A stretch of 64,000 nucleotides of DNA from assembly GCF_015207755.1 (NCBI RefSeq), contig NZ_JADEWH010000003.1, positions 62,001 to 126,000 on the forward strand, given 5' to 3'. The notes beneath the pieces are model-generated. The model was given only the letters and a program-made list of their open reading frames with translations, did no database searches and was not told the DNA's origin. Position numbers and translations under genes: made by a program. This DNA is from Nodularia sp. LEGE 06071. GTDB taxonomy: Bacteria > Cyanobacteriota > Cyanobacteriia > Cyanobacteriales > Nostocaceae. Shown in pieces: positions 26,828-38,842 of the stretch; positions within the stretch are counted from its first letter, which is position 1; every line of letters starts with the position of its first letter.

Positions 26828-27571
26828 TTCTCAAACCTCCTTACCCTCCCATAAATATGACCGCATCAGTCTTGTTTCTACGATCACATTCATTGATGAT
26901 TAGCATTTAACATGATCTTTGCTGCTGATAAAAAGCTCAAAGAATTGCTGACTAGATAATTCTCACGAGTAGATGAGTATTTAATTGCTTTTGATATGAA
27001 TGTTTACAAAGATACTTAGTAGAAGCAAAAAATCCCTGAATAGTCAAACTTCGTCACTACTATAGCAAAGACACGATCAATCACGTCTCTATATAAATTA
27101 AGAAATAATTAACCACAGATGTAGACACAGAGTCGATGCGGGTTGATTGAAATCATCGTTAACAATTGATAATATCTCTAAACCCCCGACTGAGCGCAGG
27201 GTACAAAGATAATTCTGTACCTAGCAGATGCGGAAACGCTATATTTTTAATACTTAGTTAATCGTGACAATATTCTGACCATTGGCTGTATGCTATCTGA
27301 TCTTAATGTAAGCCTGAGAAATCCACACATCGGCTTTATACAACAATTTCTTTTGATTTCTGACGGCAAGGAAGATCAAAGCTACACAATCGCATAGTTT
27401 GGGCTAGGTCAATAGCTATTGTAGCGTTAAATTAGTCTGATTTTCAATTATCTACTTTTTTGAGCATCCTGACTGGGTTGTAGGAGGCAAATATTAGGGG
27501 CAAAGAAGATGAGGATTAGCGCCCTCCCTGCCTTTGCCCCTTTTACTTAACTTTTTCCGACTGCTGACACT
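26828..27571. other. Intergenic region between kinase and metK
   Basis: A 744-bp stretch without a convincing gene. It contains an imperfect palindrome AGACACGAT-ca-ATCACGTCT near 27069-27090, related to a nearly perfect one at 59094-59121. GGGGCAAAG (27497-27505) and CTTTGCCCC (27532-27540) are a 9-bp inverted repeat that could end the metK transcript. I see nothing else. Confidence 0.5.
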
Positions 27572-28834
27572 TTAAGCGATCGCCGCCGAAAGCGACTGTG
27601 TTACTAGTTGCTGCAACAATTCCGCCTTATCGGTGCGCTCCCAAGGCAAATCTAAATCATTGCGCCCAAAGTGACCGTAAGCCGCGATGTCCTGATAAAA
27701 ACGTCCGCCTCGTTCACTTGGTAAGTTACGTAAATTGAAAACATGGATAATCCCAGCTGGACGTAGTTCAAATTGGTCTTTGACTAATTCCAGTAAAGTT
27801 TCATCATCCAGTTTCCCAGTCCCAAAGGTTTCCAGAAAAATGCTCACAGGGCGAGCTACACCAATGGCATAACTGAGCTGAACCTCACATTTTTGAGCCA
27901 ACCCAGCCGCGACAATATTTTTAGCCATATAGCGAGCCGCATAAGCAGCAGAACGGTCTACCTTCGTGGGATCTTTACCGGAAAAAGCGCCGCCGCCATG
28001 TCGGGAATAGCCACCGTAGGTATCAACAATAATTTTCCGTCCTGTCAGACCAGAGTCGCCTTGAGGTCCACCAATGACAAATTTGCCAGTGGGGTTGACT
28101 AAGAAACGTGTTTCCTGATTTGGCTTAATGTCAATGTCACCAAAAACAGGTTCCACTACTGTTGACCAGAGGTCTTGTTTAATCTTGGCTTGGATTGCTA
28201 CTTCATCAGTGATTTCTCCGATACTCTCTGTGTGCTGAGTAGAAATCAGAATCGTATCAATACCTACTGGATACCCGTCTTCGTAGGCCACAGTTACTTG
28301 TGTTTTGCCGTCGGGACGCAGGTATGGCAATTTACCTGTTTTGCGAACTGTTGCCAGTCGGCGAGCAATGCGATGAGCCAGACTAATGGGTAAGGGCATC
28401 AGTTCTGGTGTTTCGTTGCAGGCGAAGCCAAACATTATACCTTGATCACCCGCGCCAATTTTGTCAAATAGTTCATCACTATCTTGCTCGCGTGTCTCTT
28501 GGGCGGTATTAACGCCTTGAGCTATGTCGGGTGATTGTTCATCTAAAGCTACCAGAACACTGGCACTGCTGGCAGAAAAGCCATTAACAGCATCAGTGTA
28601 GCCAATTTCAGCTATTTTCTGGCGGGCGATGTTGACATAATTCGCATTAGCTTTAGTAGTAATTTCACCAGTAATTAGCACTAAACCAGTATTAACTACT
28701 ACTTCAGCCGCTACACGACTGCTGGGATCTTCTGTGAGTAAGGCATCGAGAATTGTATCAGAAATCTGATCGCAAATCTTATCTGGATGACCTTCGGTAA
28801 CTGATTCCGAGGTAAATAAATAGCGTTTAGACAA
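27572..28834 (-). CDS. metK: S-adenosylmethionine synthetase
   Basis: A 420-residue enzyme making SAM from methionine and ATP in the cytoplasm. Family motifs are [19 protein letters not shown] near the N-terminus, [12 protein letters not shown], the [18 protein letters not shown] loop and a [10 protein letters not shown] end. Translation appears to begin at TTG 28834, eight bases after a strong GGAGG Shine-Dalgarno; no ATG precedes the conserved [10 protein letters not shown]. No SAM-riboswitch fold was recognised upstream. It is separated from prk by 458 bp. Confidence 0.95.
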   Translation of the reverse strand: MSKRYLFTSESVTEGHPDKICDQISDTILDALLTEDPSSRVAAEVVVNTGLVLITGEITTKANANYVNIARQKIAEIGYTDAVNGFSASSASVLVALDEQSPDIAQGVNTAQETREQDSDELFDKIGAGDQGIMFGFACNETPELMPLPISLAHRIARRLATVRKTGKLPYLRPDGKTQVTVAYEDGYPVGIDTILISTQHTESIGEITDEVAIQAKIKQDLWSTVVEPVFGDIDIKPNQETRFLVNPTGKFVIGGPQGDSGLTGRKIIVDTYGGYSRHGGGAFSGKDPTKVDRSAAYAARYMAKNIVAAGLAQKCEVQLSYAIGVARPVSIFLETFGTGKLDDETLLELVKDQFELRPAGIIHVFNLRNLPSERGGRFYQDIAAYGHFGRNDLDLPWERTDKAELLQQLVTQSLSAAIA

Positions 28835-29292
28835 AGAGGATTCCTCCTTTTCAAAGATTGCTGCTGGCTAAATGTTAATTATTTAGTTCAGTAGCTAATT
28901 TATGAAATCATAACAAGATTTACGCATTCAGCAGTGAGTATTTGATTTATTTTTAAAATTTACACATTGAAATTAAGTATTCTATCTATAAAATATAGCG
29001 TTTCCCAGTCTGCCGAAGTCAAGATTTATCTGTGTACCCTTGAACAAGCCACAACCTGTCTACATCTGCGTTCATCCTCTGGTATCGGCGGTTAATTCTT
29101 TCTGGCTGTATCTCAGCTGGAAATCGCGAGCAGATTTGATGGTTGATATAGCCGTAGCCGTTTCAACGCCCATTTGAAAAAACTTACAGTCCAGCAAATG
29201 GTGCAAGATAGGTGATGAACTGAAATATTTTTCTGATCCAAGAAAGGGGGAAACCTAGAAGTACCCCCGAAAGCTGCGATACAAGTAGTTGC
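28835..29292. other. Intergenic region between metK and prk
   Basis: A 458-bp region with no coding signal. The prk-proximal end carries the hairpin listed at 29246-29268. The metK-proximal side is AT-rich and presumably holds the metK promoter. I could not recognise a conserved riboswitch core. Confidence 0.4.
29246..29268 (-). terminator. Terminator-like hairpin after prk
   Basis: On the minus strand GGGGG and CCCCC pair across a 13-nt loop about 25-47 bp after the prk stop, followed by a T-rich TTTCTT. It fits a rho-independent terminator for prk. Confidence 0.55.
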
Positions 29293-30297
29293 TTAAACTT
29301 GAACTGCTAGTTTTGCTTCTTTTGCTGTCAAGCGCTCATAGGCGGCGCGCATTTTCAAACCTGTCAGCACTTGGAACAACCCAGTGCCATTATTGGAACC
29401 TGGATACTCGCGGTGTTGGAGTAGCAAGTGAGTCATCTCACCTTCATATTTGGTGGATGTCTTACTGAGATGAGTTTCGATATAAATAACTTCATCAAGG
29501 TTATCGAATTGACCGTCTATTTCTAATACTGAGACATAGCGACCGTAGTAGACATCAGAACCATAGTATAGTTGCATACCAGGGTATGAACAAGTTAATT
29601 TGCGTCCGCAAGGAGTCCAGTTAATTGTCGATCCTTCATCAAACAAATAGGTAGGATCAAAGCCTTCCTTACCTTCACGTTGGAGCATACGTACCCGTAG
29701 CACCTTACGTTCTGTATCGTTTTTAATCAGGTTCGTGGGTAGTACCTGAAGCACCACGTCAGCATATTCTCTTTGTGGCTCGATGAATTTTTCAAAATCG
29801 GGTTTACGAGAATTGATTTGAGCTAAGACATCTTCATAACGATGTCCTCTTTCTGCCATATCTCGCTGGATTTTCCAGGCAATTTTGACTTCATCACTAA
29901 TATCGAAGTAGACGCTGAAATCAAGTAGCGATCGCACCCGCTCATCATATAAAGGATGTAGACCTTCCACAACTATAATGTGATTTGGCTCCACGCGTTC
30001 TGGTGGATCAATCATGCCGGTTTCGTGGTTATAAATCGGCTTCTCAATCACTTCACCTTCTTTGAGAGCTTTGATTTGCTCATACATCAGGTCAAAATTG
30101 TTGGCTCTGGGGTCAAGTGCAGTTATCCCAGTCTCTTTGCGCTGTTTGCGATCGAGGGAATGATAGTCATCTAAGCAGATAACCGTCATGAACTCTTCAC
30201 CAAATAAATCTATTAAACGACGCAAAAAGGTAGATTTACCGCATCCAGAGTCTCCGGCTACTCCAATCAATACCACCCGTTCCGGCTTAGTTGTCAT
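29293..30297 (-). CDS. prk: Phosphoribulokinase
   Basis: A 334-residue Calvin-cycle kinase converting ribulose 5-phosphate to ribulose 1,5-bisphosphate. The P-loop is GVAGDSGCGKSTFLRR (residues 13-28), with the conserved CLDDYHSLDR, VVEGLHPLYDERVR and RDMAERGHR motifs. Length and sequence fit the cyanobacterial/plant type regulated through CP12 and thioredoxin. The first cysteine is in the P-loop (C19) and CLDDY supplies a second near C41. It is divergent from petH across a 1.2-kb region. Confidence 0.96.
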   Translation of the reverse strand: MTTKPERVVLIGVAGDSGCGKSTFLRRLIDLFGEEFMTVICLDDYHSLDRKQRKETGITALDPRANNFDLMYEQIKALKEGEVIEKPIYNHETGMIDPPERVEPNHIIVVEGLHPLYDERVRSLLDFSVYFDISDEVKIAWKIQRDMAERGHRYEDVLAQINSRKPDFEKFIEPQREYADVVLQVLPTNLIKNDTERKVLRVRMLQREGKEGFDPTYLFDEGSTINWTPCGRKLTCSYPGMQLYYGSDVYYGRYVSVLEIDGQFDNLDEVIYIETHLSKTSTKYEGEMTHLLLQHREYPGSNNGTGLFQVLTGLKMRAAYERLTAKEAKLAVQV

Positions 30298-32886
<2,589 letters not shown>

Positions 32887-32947
32887 GTTAGTCTATAGCT
32901 TTAGTCATTAGATGACGGCGATTAACAAAGGATAATCAGTAATAAGT

Positions 32948-32973
32948 AGGGTGGGTTATTCTTGACTCACCCT
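32948..32973 (+). terminator. Hairpin after petH
   Basis: AGGGTGGGT and ACTCACCCT pair, with one mismatch, around an 8-nt loop about 60 bp after the petH stop, followed by AAAATTGTTTT. It resembles the hairpin after acnB and is probably the petH transcript end. Confidence 0.5.
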
Positions 32974-33145
32974 AAAATTGTTTTATATGGACAGCTGAGA
33001 ACAGAATTCTAAGTGCTGGATTTACCCACAGGAAGCAATTTCTGGGGCTTATACCAATAAAGCCGTGATTAACAGGCTAATTAGTATAAATCAGGAAGCA
33101 CTCAGGATGTTGCTCTCAGCACTCAAAAAATAGGGTGCAAAATTT

Positions 33146-34432
33146 GTGGGAGTGAAACTAGGAATATTAGGTTTAGGCACTGTCGGCACAGGTACGGTGC
33201 AGTTACTGCAAGATGTGGTGGGACGTAACCCGTTATTGCAGGAAGTAGAAATATATCGCGTGGGAGTGCGATCGCTTGCTAAAATTCGGGATCTAGAATT
33301 ACCTGCGGATGTCTTAACTACAGATTTAGAGTCTATTGTCAATGATCCATCTGTGGATATTGTCGTGGAGTTAATCGGTGGATTGGAACCGGCGCGATCG
33401 CTAATTCTCCAAGCTTTAAACAATGGTAAACACGTCGTTACCGCCAATAAAGCTGCGATCGCGCGTTTTGGTGCAGAAATCTTTACAACTGCCAACCAAG
33501 CCGGGGTATATGTGATGTTAGAAGCGGCTGTAGGCGGTGGTATCCCAGTGATTCAACCCCTGAAGCAGTCCTTAAGCGTTAATCGTATTCATACTATTAC
33601 AGGCATCGTTAACGGTACAACCAACTACATCCTCACCAGGATGCAAACCGAAGGTAGTAACTTCAGCGATGTCTTAGCTGATGCTCAAAGATTAGGTTAC
33701 GCCGAAGCTGACCCCACGGCTGATGTAGACGGTTTAGACGCAGCCGATAAAATTGCCATCCTGGCATCATTAGGCTTTAATGGACGCATCAATTTAGAAG
33801 ATGTCTATAGTGAAGGCATTCGGCAAGTTAGTAAGACAGATATTACCTACGCCGAAAAATTGGGATTTGTGATTAAATTATTAGCGATCGCTAAACAATA
33901 CACACCTTCATCTCCCCTCTCTGTCAGAGTTCATCCCACCTTAGTACCTAAAGCCCATCCGTTAGCTAGTATTAACGGTGTTTATAATGCCATTCTTGTA
34001 GAAGGAGAACCCATAGGACAGGTAATGTTTTTTGGCCCCGGTGCAGGTGCGGGTGCAACAGCTAGTGCAGTCACCTCAGATATCTTGAATTTAGTTGCTG
34101 TCCTCAAAACCAGTACAACTAACCCCAATCCCTTATTAACCTGTGGACACCAAGATTACTGTGAAATTGCCCCCATCGCAGAACTTGTAACGCGATTTTA
34201 TGCCCGGTTCCTGACCAAAGACCAACCAGGAGTTGTTGGTAAACTAGGTACTTGCTTTGGCAACTATGGCGTGAGTTTAGAGTCAGTAGTCCAAACAGGC
34301 TTTCAGGGAGAACTAGCAGAAATTGTGGTTGTCACCCACGATGTGCGAGAAGGCGATTTTCGGCAAGCCTTGGCAGAAATTCAGAACTTAGAAGCGATCG
34401 ATAGTATTCCCAGTTTACTGCGCGTCTTGTAA
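33146..34432 (+). CDS. hom: Homoserine dehydrogenase
   Basis: A 428-residue NAD(P)-dependent enzyme reducing aspartate semialdehyde to homoserine for threonine and methionine synthesis. The N-terminal Rossmann motif LGILGLGTVGTGTVQLL (about 4-20) is followed by VTANKAAIA, the catalytic GIVNGTTNYIL and YAEADPTADVDGLDAADK. A C-terminal ACT domain (about 350-428, RFLTKDQPGVVGKLG...) suggests feedback control by threonine. Translation begins at GTG 33146 (MGVKLGILG); a second GTG lies two codons in. Confidence 0.95.
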   Translation: MGVKLGILGLGTVGTGTVQLLQDVVGRNPLLQEVEIYRVGVRSLAKIRDLELPADVLTTDLESIVNDPSVDIVVELIGGLEPARSLILQALNNGKHVVTANKAAIARFGAEIFTTANQAGVYVMLEAAVGGGIPVIQPLKQSLSVNRIHTITGIVNGTTNYILTRMQTEGSNFSDVLADAQRLGYAEADPTADVDGLDAADKIAILASLGFNGRINLEDVYSEGIRQVSKTDITYAEKLGFVIKLLAIAKQYTPSSPLSVRVHPTLVPKAHPLASINGVYNAILVEGEPIGQVMFFGPGAGAGATASAVTSDILNLVAVLKTSTTNPNPLLTCGHQDYCEIAPIAELVTRFYARFLTKDQPGVVGKLGTCFGNYGVSLESVVQTGFQGELAEIVVVTHDVREGDFRQALAEIQNLEAIDSIPSLLRVL

Positions 34433-34612
34433 ATAGGCTCAACAATTCCCAGGAGACAAGGTAGAACAGCATAAAGTGCAGGGTTCAGGGGGAAGACTTT
34501 GGGTAAGTGCGACAATCTTCTCCCTCTTTTTCCCAACTTCCCCACATCCCTTTAATTGCGAAATTATACATAAATGCTATGTATTATAAAGAATAGCCTT
34601 TACCTCAAGAAC

Positions 34613-34825
34613 ATGGAACCTTTAACTACTGCTGCGATCGCCTACGGCGGGGCGTAGCCCATCGCTCAAATGGCAACCTTAAACCTTCCTGGTGGTGGTA
34701 TTTTTGATGCTTTAATTGCTCAAGCTGCTTTAAAAGCCAAGGTAGATGTCCTCATGACGCTAAATCCAAGTCACTTTACTCGTTTAGGAAATGCGATCGC
34801 TGATATTGTTCAAGTCCCTGAGTAA
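34613..34825 (+). pseudogene. VapC/PIN-domain remnant split by a dispersed repeat
   Basis: From the ATG at 34613 the frame reads MEPLTTAAIAYGGA, then TAG. It continues in the same frame through NLPGGGIFDALIAQAALKAK and VDVLMTLNPSHFTRLG to TAA at 34823. GGIFDALIAQAA and LMTLNPSHF are the conserved C-terminal half of a PIN-domain toxin; the N-terminal half with the first aspartate is gone. The repeat at 34634-34665 lies exactly where the stop occurs, so its insertion or nearby deletion probably caused the break. No antitoxin gene was seen beside it. Confidence 0.65.
34634..34665. repeat. 32-bp dispersed palindromic repeat
   Basis: The outer arms GCGAT and ATCGC and inner arms CTACG and CGTAG form a perfect hairpin. 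Related copies occur at 18524-18555, 34864-34919 (longer) and 58449-58480. The GCGTAGC-type core also appears near 35912-35946 and 63148-63181. This is one of the small mobile-like repeats typical of Nostocales. Confidence 0.7.
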
Positions 34826-34863
34826 ATGCGTAGACGCGTAGCGGTTTGTATTCCTGAGCCAGT

Positions 34864-34919
34864 GCGATCGCTCTTAGCGGGCGCTCCGCGCCATCGCCTC
34901 CGGCGGGGCGTAGCCCATC
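34864..34919. repeat. Second, longer copy of the dispersed repeat
   Basis: The block starts GCGATCGCTC, contains a GCGGGCGCTCCGCGCC palindrome, then GGCGGGGCGTAGCCCATC. It repeats the 34634 element with an added hairpin. It lies 38 bp downstream of the VapC remnant. Confidence 0.65.
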
Positions 34920-35080
34920 ACAGCAGCGAGAGAGGGATCGCAATATCTAGCCGTATCCATATCGGTTAGGACAGTCTTAATATCTAAAAACCTTGCACAA
35001 ACTAGGTTTATACTCAGAAATTTGCTACATGACTGAATCACAAAAAAGCGAGAGAGCGATCGCCTCAATTTATCACTGAT

Positions 35081-35104
35081 AAAAAAAGACGCTCAAAGAG
35101 CGCC
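35081..35104 (-). terminator. Rho-independent terminator of the CAAD gene
   Basis: On the minus strand GGCGCTC-ttt-GAGCGTC is followed directly by seven T. This strong terminator lies about 50 bp after the CAAD-protein stop. Confidence 0.8.
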
Positions 35105-35151
35105 TTAAAATACATAAATTATAGATTTTGTCAACGGCTACATTGAAGATA

Positions 35152-35586
35152 TTAAGCTTCTGGAATATTTTTGCCGACAACTTGCGATTTGAGAGTTGTG
35201 ATTTCACTCGTTAGCTCTTTGCGAGTCGAAGCTTTGAGCAAATAGCGGTACACAAACCAAGCAGAGTAGCCAATACCAATCAATTCAAAGGTCGGTGCTA
35301 CTAAAGGAATATCATTCAAAGAGTCTAATACTGCCAAAAGTACCTTAACCGAAACAATTGCTGCGACAATTAGACCAATGCTAACCAGAGGCTGCTTATA
35401 TTCATTAAAGAAGCTTCCCAGGTATTCGGGCAGTGTTGCTAAAAAACCAGAAATTTGTTCACCGTATTTTTGCCATTGTTCTTGAGACTGCACAGGAGGC
35501 TGGAGTTTGGTAATGGTTCCTGTTTGGTTATTGATATTTGGCACTGCTGCCTCAGATTTGGTTTCTGTGAATTCCGGTTCTTGCAT
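35152..35586 (-). CDS. CAAD/CURT1-type thylakoid membrane protein
   Basis: About 144 residues from the ATG at 35586, which has GGAG five bases upstream; a GTG six bases earlier is less likely. A polar N-terminus is followed by two transmembrane helices (PLVSIGLIVAAIVSVKVLLAV and VAPTFELIGIGYSAWFVYRYL) and a C-terminal amphipathic helix (SEITTLKSQVVG). This is the CAAD domain, shared by cyanobacterial aminoacyl-tRNA synthetases and the thylakoid curvature proteins CURT1. A stand-alone version of this length points to a CurT-like role in thylakoid architecture. Confidence 0.85.
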   Translation of the reverse strand: MQEPEFTETKSEAAVPNINNQTGTITKLQPPVQSQEQWQKYGEQISGFLATLPEYLGSFFNEYKQPLVSIGLIVAAIVSVKVLLAVLDSLNDIPLVAPTFELIGIGYSAWFVYRYLLKASTRKELTSEITTLKSQVVGKNIPEA

Positions 35587-36441
35587 TTTCACTCCTATAA
35601 ATTTAACAGTTGAGTTTATCTAATCTGTGACAATTACAACCACAAGGCTGTTGATTAGGCAATGCACGAAGGCATCATGTACAACTCGGTTTGATCCACA
35701 AAAGGTTTTAGTGTCCTATAACCATAATTGCCTCATCAACTCTACTGCATCAACTACAAGGTAGACAGTCAGCATGAGCAGAGAAGTCAGAAGGCGGCAA
35801 GATATCTGAAAATCAGCTCTCTGAGTTATGGATTTTGTGAATCAACTGGAATCCTCAAGTTGTGATTATCCCATGCCTTATCAGGTCAGCTATCTAAAGG
35901 TGAGGCACGTTGGCGTAGCCTGCGCTCCGCCCATAGCTCCGGAGCTTGAGAACGGGATTCTGACAAACGTACTCATTCAAGCACAAATCATGCCAAAATC
36001 AGACTACCTCACATTTATACAAGTTTAAACGCCGATTTTATCTGATATTAAAGCTATCTTAAGCCGTGTTCGTCAATTAACTCATGGATAATTAATATTA
36101 AGCTGTAATTAAAGTTTTTATGTATTATAAGATACTTATTAATCTGCCTGTTTTATGCTGTGAGTCTCTAGCTGAGGACAAGCAGACAAAATTTTTGCCC
36201 AATCAGGAAAGTGATTTTTTTTCCAGTTAAATATTTTACCAAGGCAACCAAGGCAGATTTAGGGATAATCTTGCCAATTGCAATTTTTTATCCCTACACC
36301 CAGCCTAATTCTGATTTTTATCCGCTAGCTCACCGAAGAGGCAGAGGGGAAGGGGGCGGAGTACAAGCGACCTCTGTGTCTTCTCCCTTGCTCCCTGCTC
36401 CCTGCTCCCCTGCTTTTTCTGACTTCCGCGCAGCGGCGGTA
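35587..36441. other. Repeat-bearing intergenic region
   Basis: 855 bp with no gene I can support. It holds a GCGTAGCC...GCTCC-type repeat at 35912-35946 and a C-rich tandem repeat (CTCCCTGCTCCCTG) near 36385-36415. Plus-strand frames here run through these repeats and show no family features. Confidence 0.5.
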
Positions 36442-36900
36442 CTAGTCCCAATCAGGGAACATATCTGCTTCCTCTCCACCAATACCGATTCCAGTGTGAT
36501 AGATTTCCGCATCAGTGATGATCATATGATCCATTGATGCTCCATATACATTAGAGTCGTAAATTTGAGCGCGAGTCAGATTGGCTCCGTTAAGATTTGC
36601 TTGTTTAAAATTAACGTTAGTCAGCATAGCTGACGTTAAGTTTGCACCTTTCAAATTAGCATTAGTTAAATCTGCGCCTTCAAGATTGACTCCTTCAAGG
36701 TTAGCTCCAGAGAGATTTGCTCCTCGTAAGTCAGCACCAATTAAATGAGCGCCTCTGAGGTTAACTCCTGATAAATCGCACTGGACACATTCTCTGGTCA
36801 AATTTAGCTTTTGTAAGTCCTGGGAATTACCAGCGTTAACTGTGCTATTCACAATTAGGGGAATTGCTAAGGCTAGAGCCGCGAATAGCTGGAGTTTCAT
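36442..36900 (-). CDS. Exported pentapeptide-repeat protein
   Basis: A 152-residue protein with a signal peptide (MKLQLFAALALAIPLIVNS, cleavage near TVNAG). A run of pentapeptide repeats of the A(D/N)LxX type covers about residues 38-120, for example LSGVNLRGAHLIGADLRGAN. The C-terminus is acidic (GGEEADMFPDWD). Pentapeptide repeats form a right-handed beta-helix, so the product is probably a small periplasmic or lumenal scaffold. A CVQCD motif just before the repeats could form a disulfide. The precise role is unknown. Confidence 0.82.
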   Translation of the reverse strand: MKLQLFAALALAIPLIVNSTVNAGNSQDLQKLNLTRECVQCDLSGVNLRGAHLIGADLRGANLSGANLEGVNLEGADLTNANLKGANLTSAMLTNVNFKQANLNGANLTRAQIYDSNVYGASMDHMIITDAEIYHTGIGIGGEEADMFPDWD

Positions 36901-37214
36901 ATTGTTTTCCCCTTCGTCATTAAACTACATCCGTTCTTTTCCTCACGGTTTTATTATCTCACTAAATGGCTGAAAATTATTGTTTGAAGAGAGAAGAAAA
37001 TTGTGATCGGCTAGCAATGGTTTTCTGATGCTAGAAGTATTATTGACTATGGTTTGGGGCTATTGGCGACCAATAAAAGCTGCTAAATTTGCCCCATTAA
37101 ACTAATGTTAAATATTTTGAAGAACTTGTGCCACTTTGCATAGTTGCACATCAAATATTTATCATGATCTTCCTATTACCAAAATGGCACTATACCAGAA
37201 ATGTTGTTTATAGT
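36901..37214. other. Intergenic region
   Basis: 314 bp of AT-rich DNA between two minus-strand genes, presumably including the promoter of the pentapeptide gene and the 3' end of the hydrolase transcript. I see no gene, repeat or RNA fold. Confidence 0.4.
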
Positions 37215-38078
37215 TTAAATAACTAAAAAATCTCGCATATACTGATTAACTAAATCAGGCTCTTCTTGCTGTACCCAATGTCCACAATGGGGAATATACT
37301 TAATTTTGAAGTCATTCACATAGGCGGCGGTGTCGTAGGTCAGTTCCTTGCCAAGTGCAGTATCGTTTTCGCCCCAAATCATCAGTGTGGGTACAGCCAA
37401 AATTCCCCAATTTTTCTGGCGGAATAAGTCGCGAAAAATATTACGATAATAGTTCAACATAGCTGTGGTAGCACCACGTTTAGCAGCAGCGTTTTTATAA
37501 GCGTCAATATCTGCTGGAGTGAAAGCGCTTTGATTTACTGCTGTGCCTTGAATAGCCTTTTGAATTGCGTCATAGTCGGAAAATTGTAGGAGTAATTCAG
37601 GTAGCCAAGGGAGCTGAAATAAGAAGACGTACCAGCTGCGGAGCAACTGCTGATAAGTGCGTAAGCCTTGGGCAAATTTGGCAGGGTGAGGTAGGTTGAG
37701 GATAATTAACCGCTCTACCATTTCGGGGTGAGCATAGGCAAAAGACCAGGCGATCGCACCACCCCAATCATGTCCAACTAAGATACACTTGTCGTATCCT
37801 AATCCTTGAATTACCCCCTCCACGTCTTTGACCAATTCATCCATGACATAAGCTGATTGGTCTTTAGGTTTATCACTATCGTTGTAGCCACGTAAATCAA
37901 GGGCGACGACTTGAAAATATTGGGCAAATTCGGGGATTTGATGCCGCCAAGAATACCAAAACTCAGGAAACCCATGTAACATCAGCATTAATGGCCCTGA
38001 CCCTTGGGTGACGTAGTGCAGTTTCACGCCATTGGTCATGATATATTCATGTTTCCCAAAATTCTCTATTACAGACAT
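37215..38078 (-). CDS. Epoxide hydrolase-like alpha/beta hydrolase
   Basis: About 287 residues from the ATG at 38078 (MSVIENFGKHEYIMTNG); a longer frame exists upstream but begins with atypical sequence. The fold motifs are MLHGFPEFWYSWRHQIPEF, the nucleophile elbow VGHDWGGAIAW with aspartate as nucleophile, MIWGENDTAL and PHCGHWVQQEEP with the catalytic histidine. An Asp nucleophile with HGFPE and Trp after it is characteristic of epoxide hydrolases and haloalkane dehalogenases. The substrate is unknown. It is divergent from the DUF2358 gene. Confidence 0.85.
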   Translation of the reverse strand: MSVIENFGKHEYIMTNGVKLHYVTQGSGPLMLMLHGFPEFWYSWRHQIPEFAQYFQVVALDLRGYNDSDKPKDQSAYVMDELVKDVEGVIQGLGYDKCILVGHDWGGAIAWSFAYAHPEMVERLIILNLPHPAKFAQGLRTYQQLLRSWYVFLFQLPWLPELLLQFSDYDAIQKAIQGTAVNQSAFTPADIDAYKNAAAKRGATTAMLNYYRNIFRDLFRQKNWGILAVPTLMIWGENDTALGKELTYDTAAYVNDFKIKYIPHCGHWVQQEEPDLVNQYMRDFLVI

Positions 38079-38339
38079 AATGTTGTATTTTTGCCGATAG
38101 GACTTGTGTATATGAGTAATTATGTATAATTTTCTCGTCAAGATATCTGTTAAAGGACTGTTTTGTGTTGTCATTCTCAGTGTATGTCTATGGTCTACAC
38201 CAGTAACTCTGACTGTCCCAACTTGTGATTACCCACATCTAGGAAATCTCGTGCTAAGTTCCCATCGCACCGGGAAATGAGGTAGGTACAAGATATCAAA
38301 TATGGATAATTAAAAAATATTTTATCAAGGACAAGACCC

Positions 38340-38774
38340 GTGGAATCTCAATTGCAGATTGAACAAGTAATCAAGACGCTTCAAGAAGATTTACCAACAC
38401 TTTTTGAAAAAGATATCAGTTATGACATTTATACGCAGGATATCTACTTTCAAGACCCTGTAAATAAATTTAAATGGAAATTCAACTATCGGATTATATT
38501 TTGGACGTTGCGATTTCACGCGCGGCTATTTTTTACGCAAATTTACTTTGACTTGCATGAAGTATCGCAGCCAGCAAAGGATACTATTTTAGCCAAGTGG
38601 ACAGTTCGCGGAGTTTTGCGTGTTCCCTGGAAAGCCAGTCTATTTTTCAATGGCTATTCGACATATAAACTTAACCAAGACACATTAATCTATGAGCATA
38701 TCGATACCTGGGATCGTCAGCCTGGGGAAATTTTAAAGCAGTTTTGGCCAAAGGCAGAAACAGTTGATAAATAG
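38340..38774 (+). CDS. DUF2358 protein, SnoaL-like fold
   Basis: A 144-residue protein starting at GTG 38340. The sequence IEQVIKTLQEDLPTLFEKDISYDIYTQDIYFQDP (about 7-40, given in two parts: the helix and the YFQDP motif) and the later HIDTWDRQPGEI are typical of DUF2358, an NTF2/SnoaL-like family common in cyanobacteria and plants. No catalytic residues can be named. A strong hairpin follows the stop, and the convergent LysM/M23 gene lies beyond. Confidence 0.82.
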   Translation: MESQLQIEQVIKTLQEDLPTLFEKDISYDIYTQDIYFQDPVNKFKWKFNYRIIFWTLRFHARLFFTQIYFDLHEVSQPAKDTILAKWTVRGVLRVPWKASLFFNGYSTYKLNQDTLIYEHIDTWDRQPGEILKQFWPKAETVDK

Positions 38775-38782
38775 AAAGCAAA

Positions 38783-38803
38783 AGAGGGAGTTTGGCTCCC
38801 TCT
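38783..38803. terminator. Bidirectional terminator hairpin
   Basis: AGAGGGAG-tttgg-CTCCCTCT is a perfect 8-bp stem 9 bp after the DUF2358 stop, followed by TAAAAA. It lies 40 bp from the stop of the convergent peptidase gene and could end both transcripts. Confidence 0.75.
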
Positions 38804-38842
38804 AAAAATCAGATCATTATTTATTTCAACCTCAGTAAGAAA

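Larger units (their letters stand above)
34433..35151. other. Repeat-rich degenerate region
   Basis: A 719-bp stretch holding a VapC remnant, two copies of the GCGATCGC...CCCATCGC repeat and the terminator of the minus-strand CAAD gene. No intact gene is supported. It looks like a graveyard for a former toxin-antitoxin locus. Confidence 0.6.

Noticed and set aside
28835-29292. SAM-type riboswitch upstream of metK
   Set aside because: No recognisable conserved core or transcription-terminator switch; metK has only a simple strong Shine-Dalgarno.
35828-36028. 66-codon plus-strand frame upstream of the pentapeptide gene region
   Set aside because: It runs through a dispersed GCGTAGCC repeat and resembles no protein family.
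36211-36537. 108-codon plus-strand frame
   Set aside because: Part is encoded by C-rich tandem repeats and the rest is antisense to the real pentapeptide gene.
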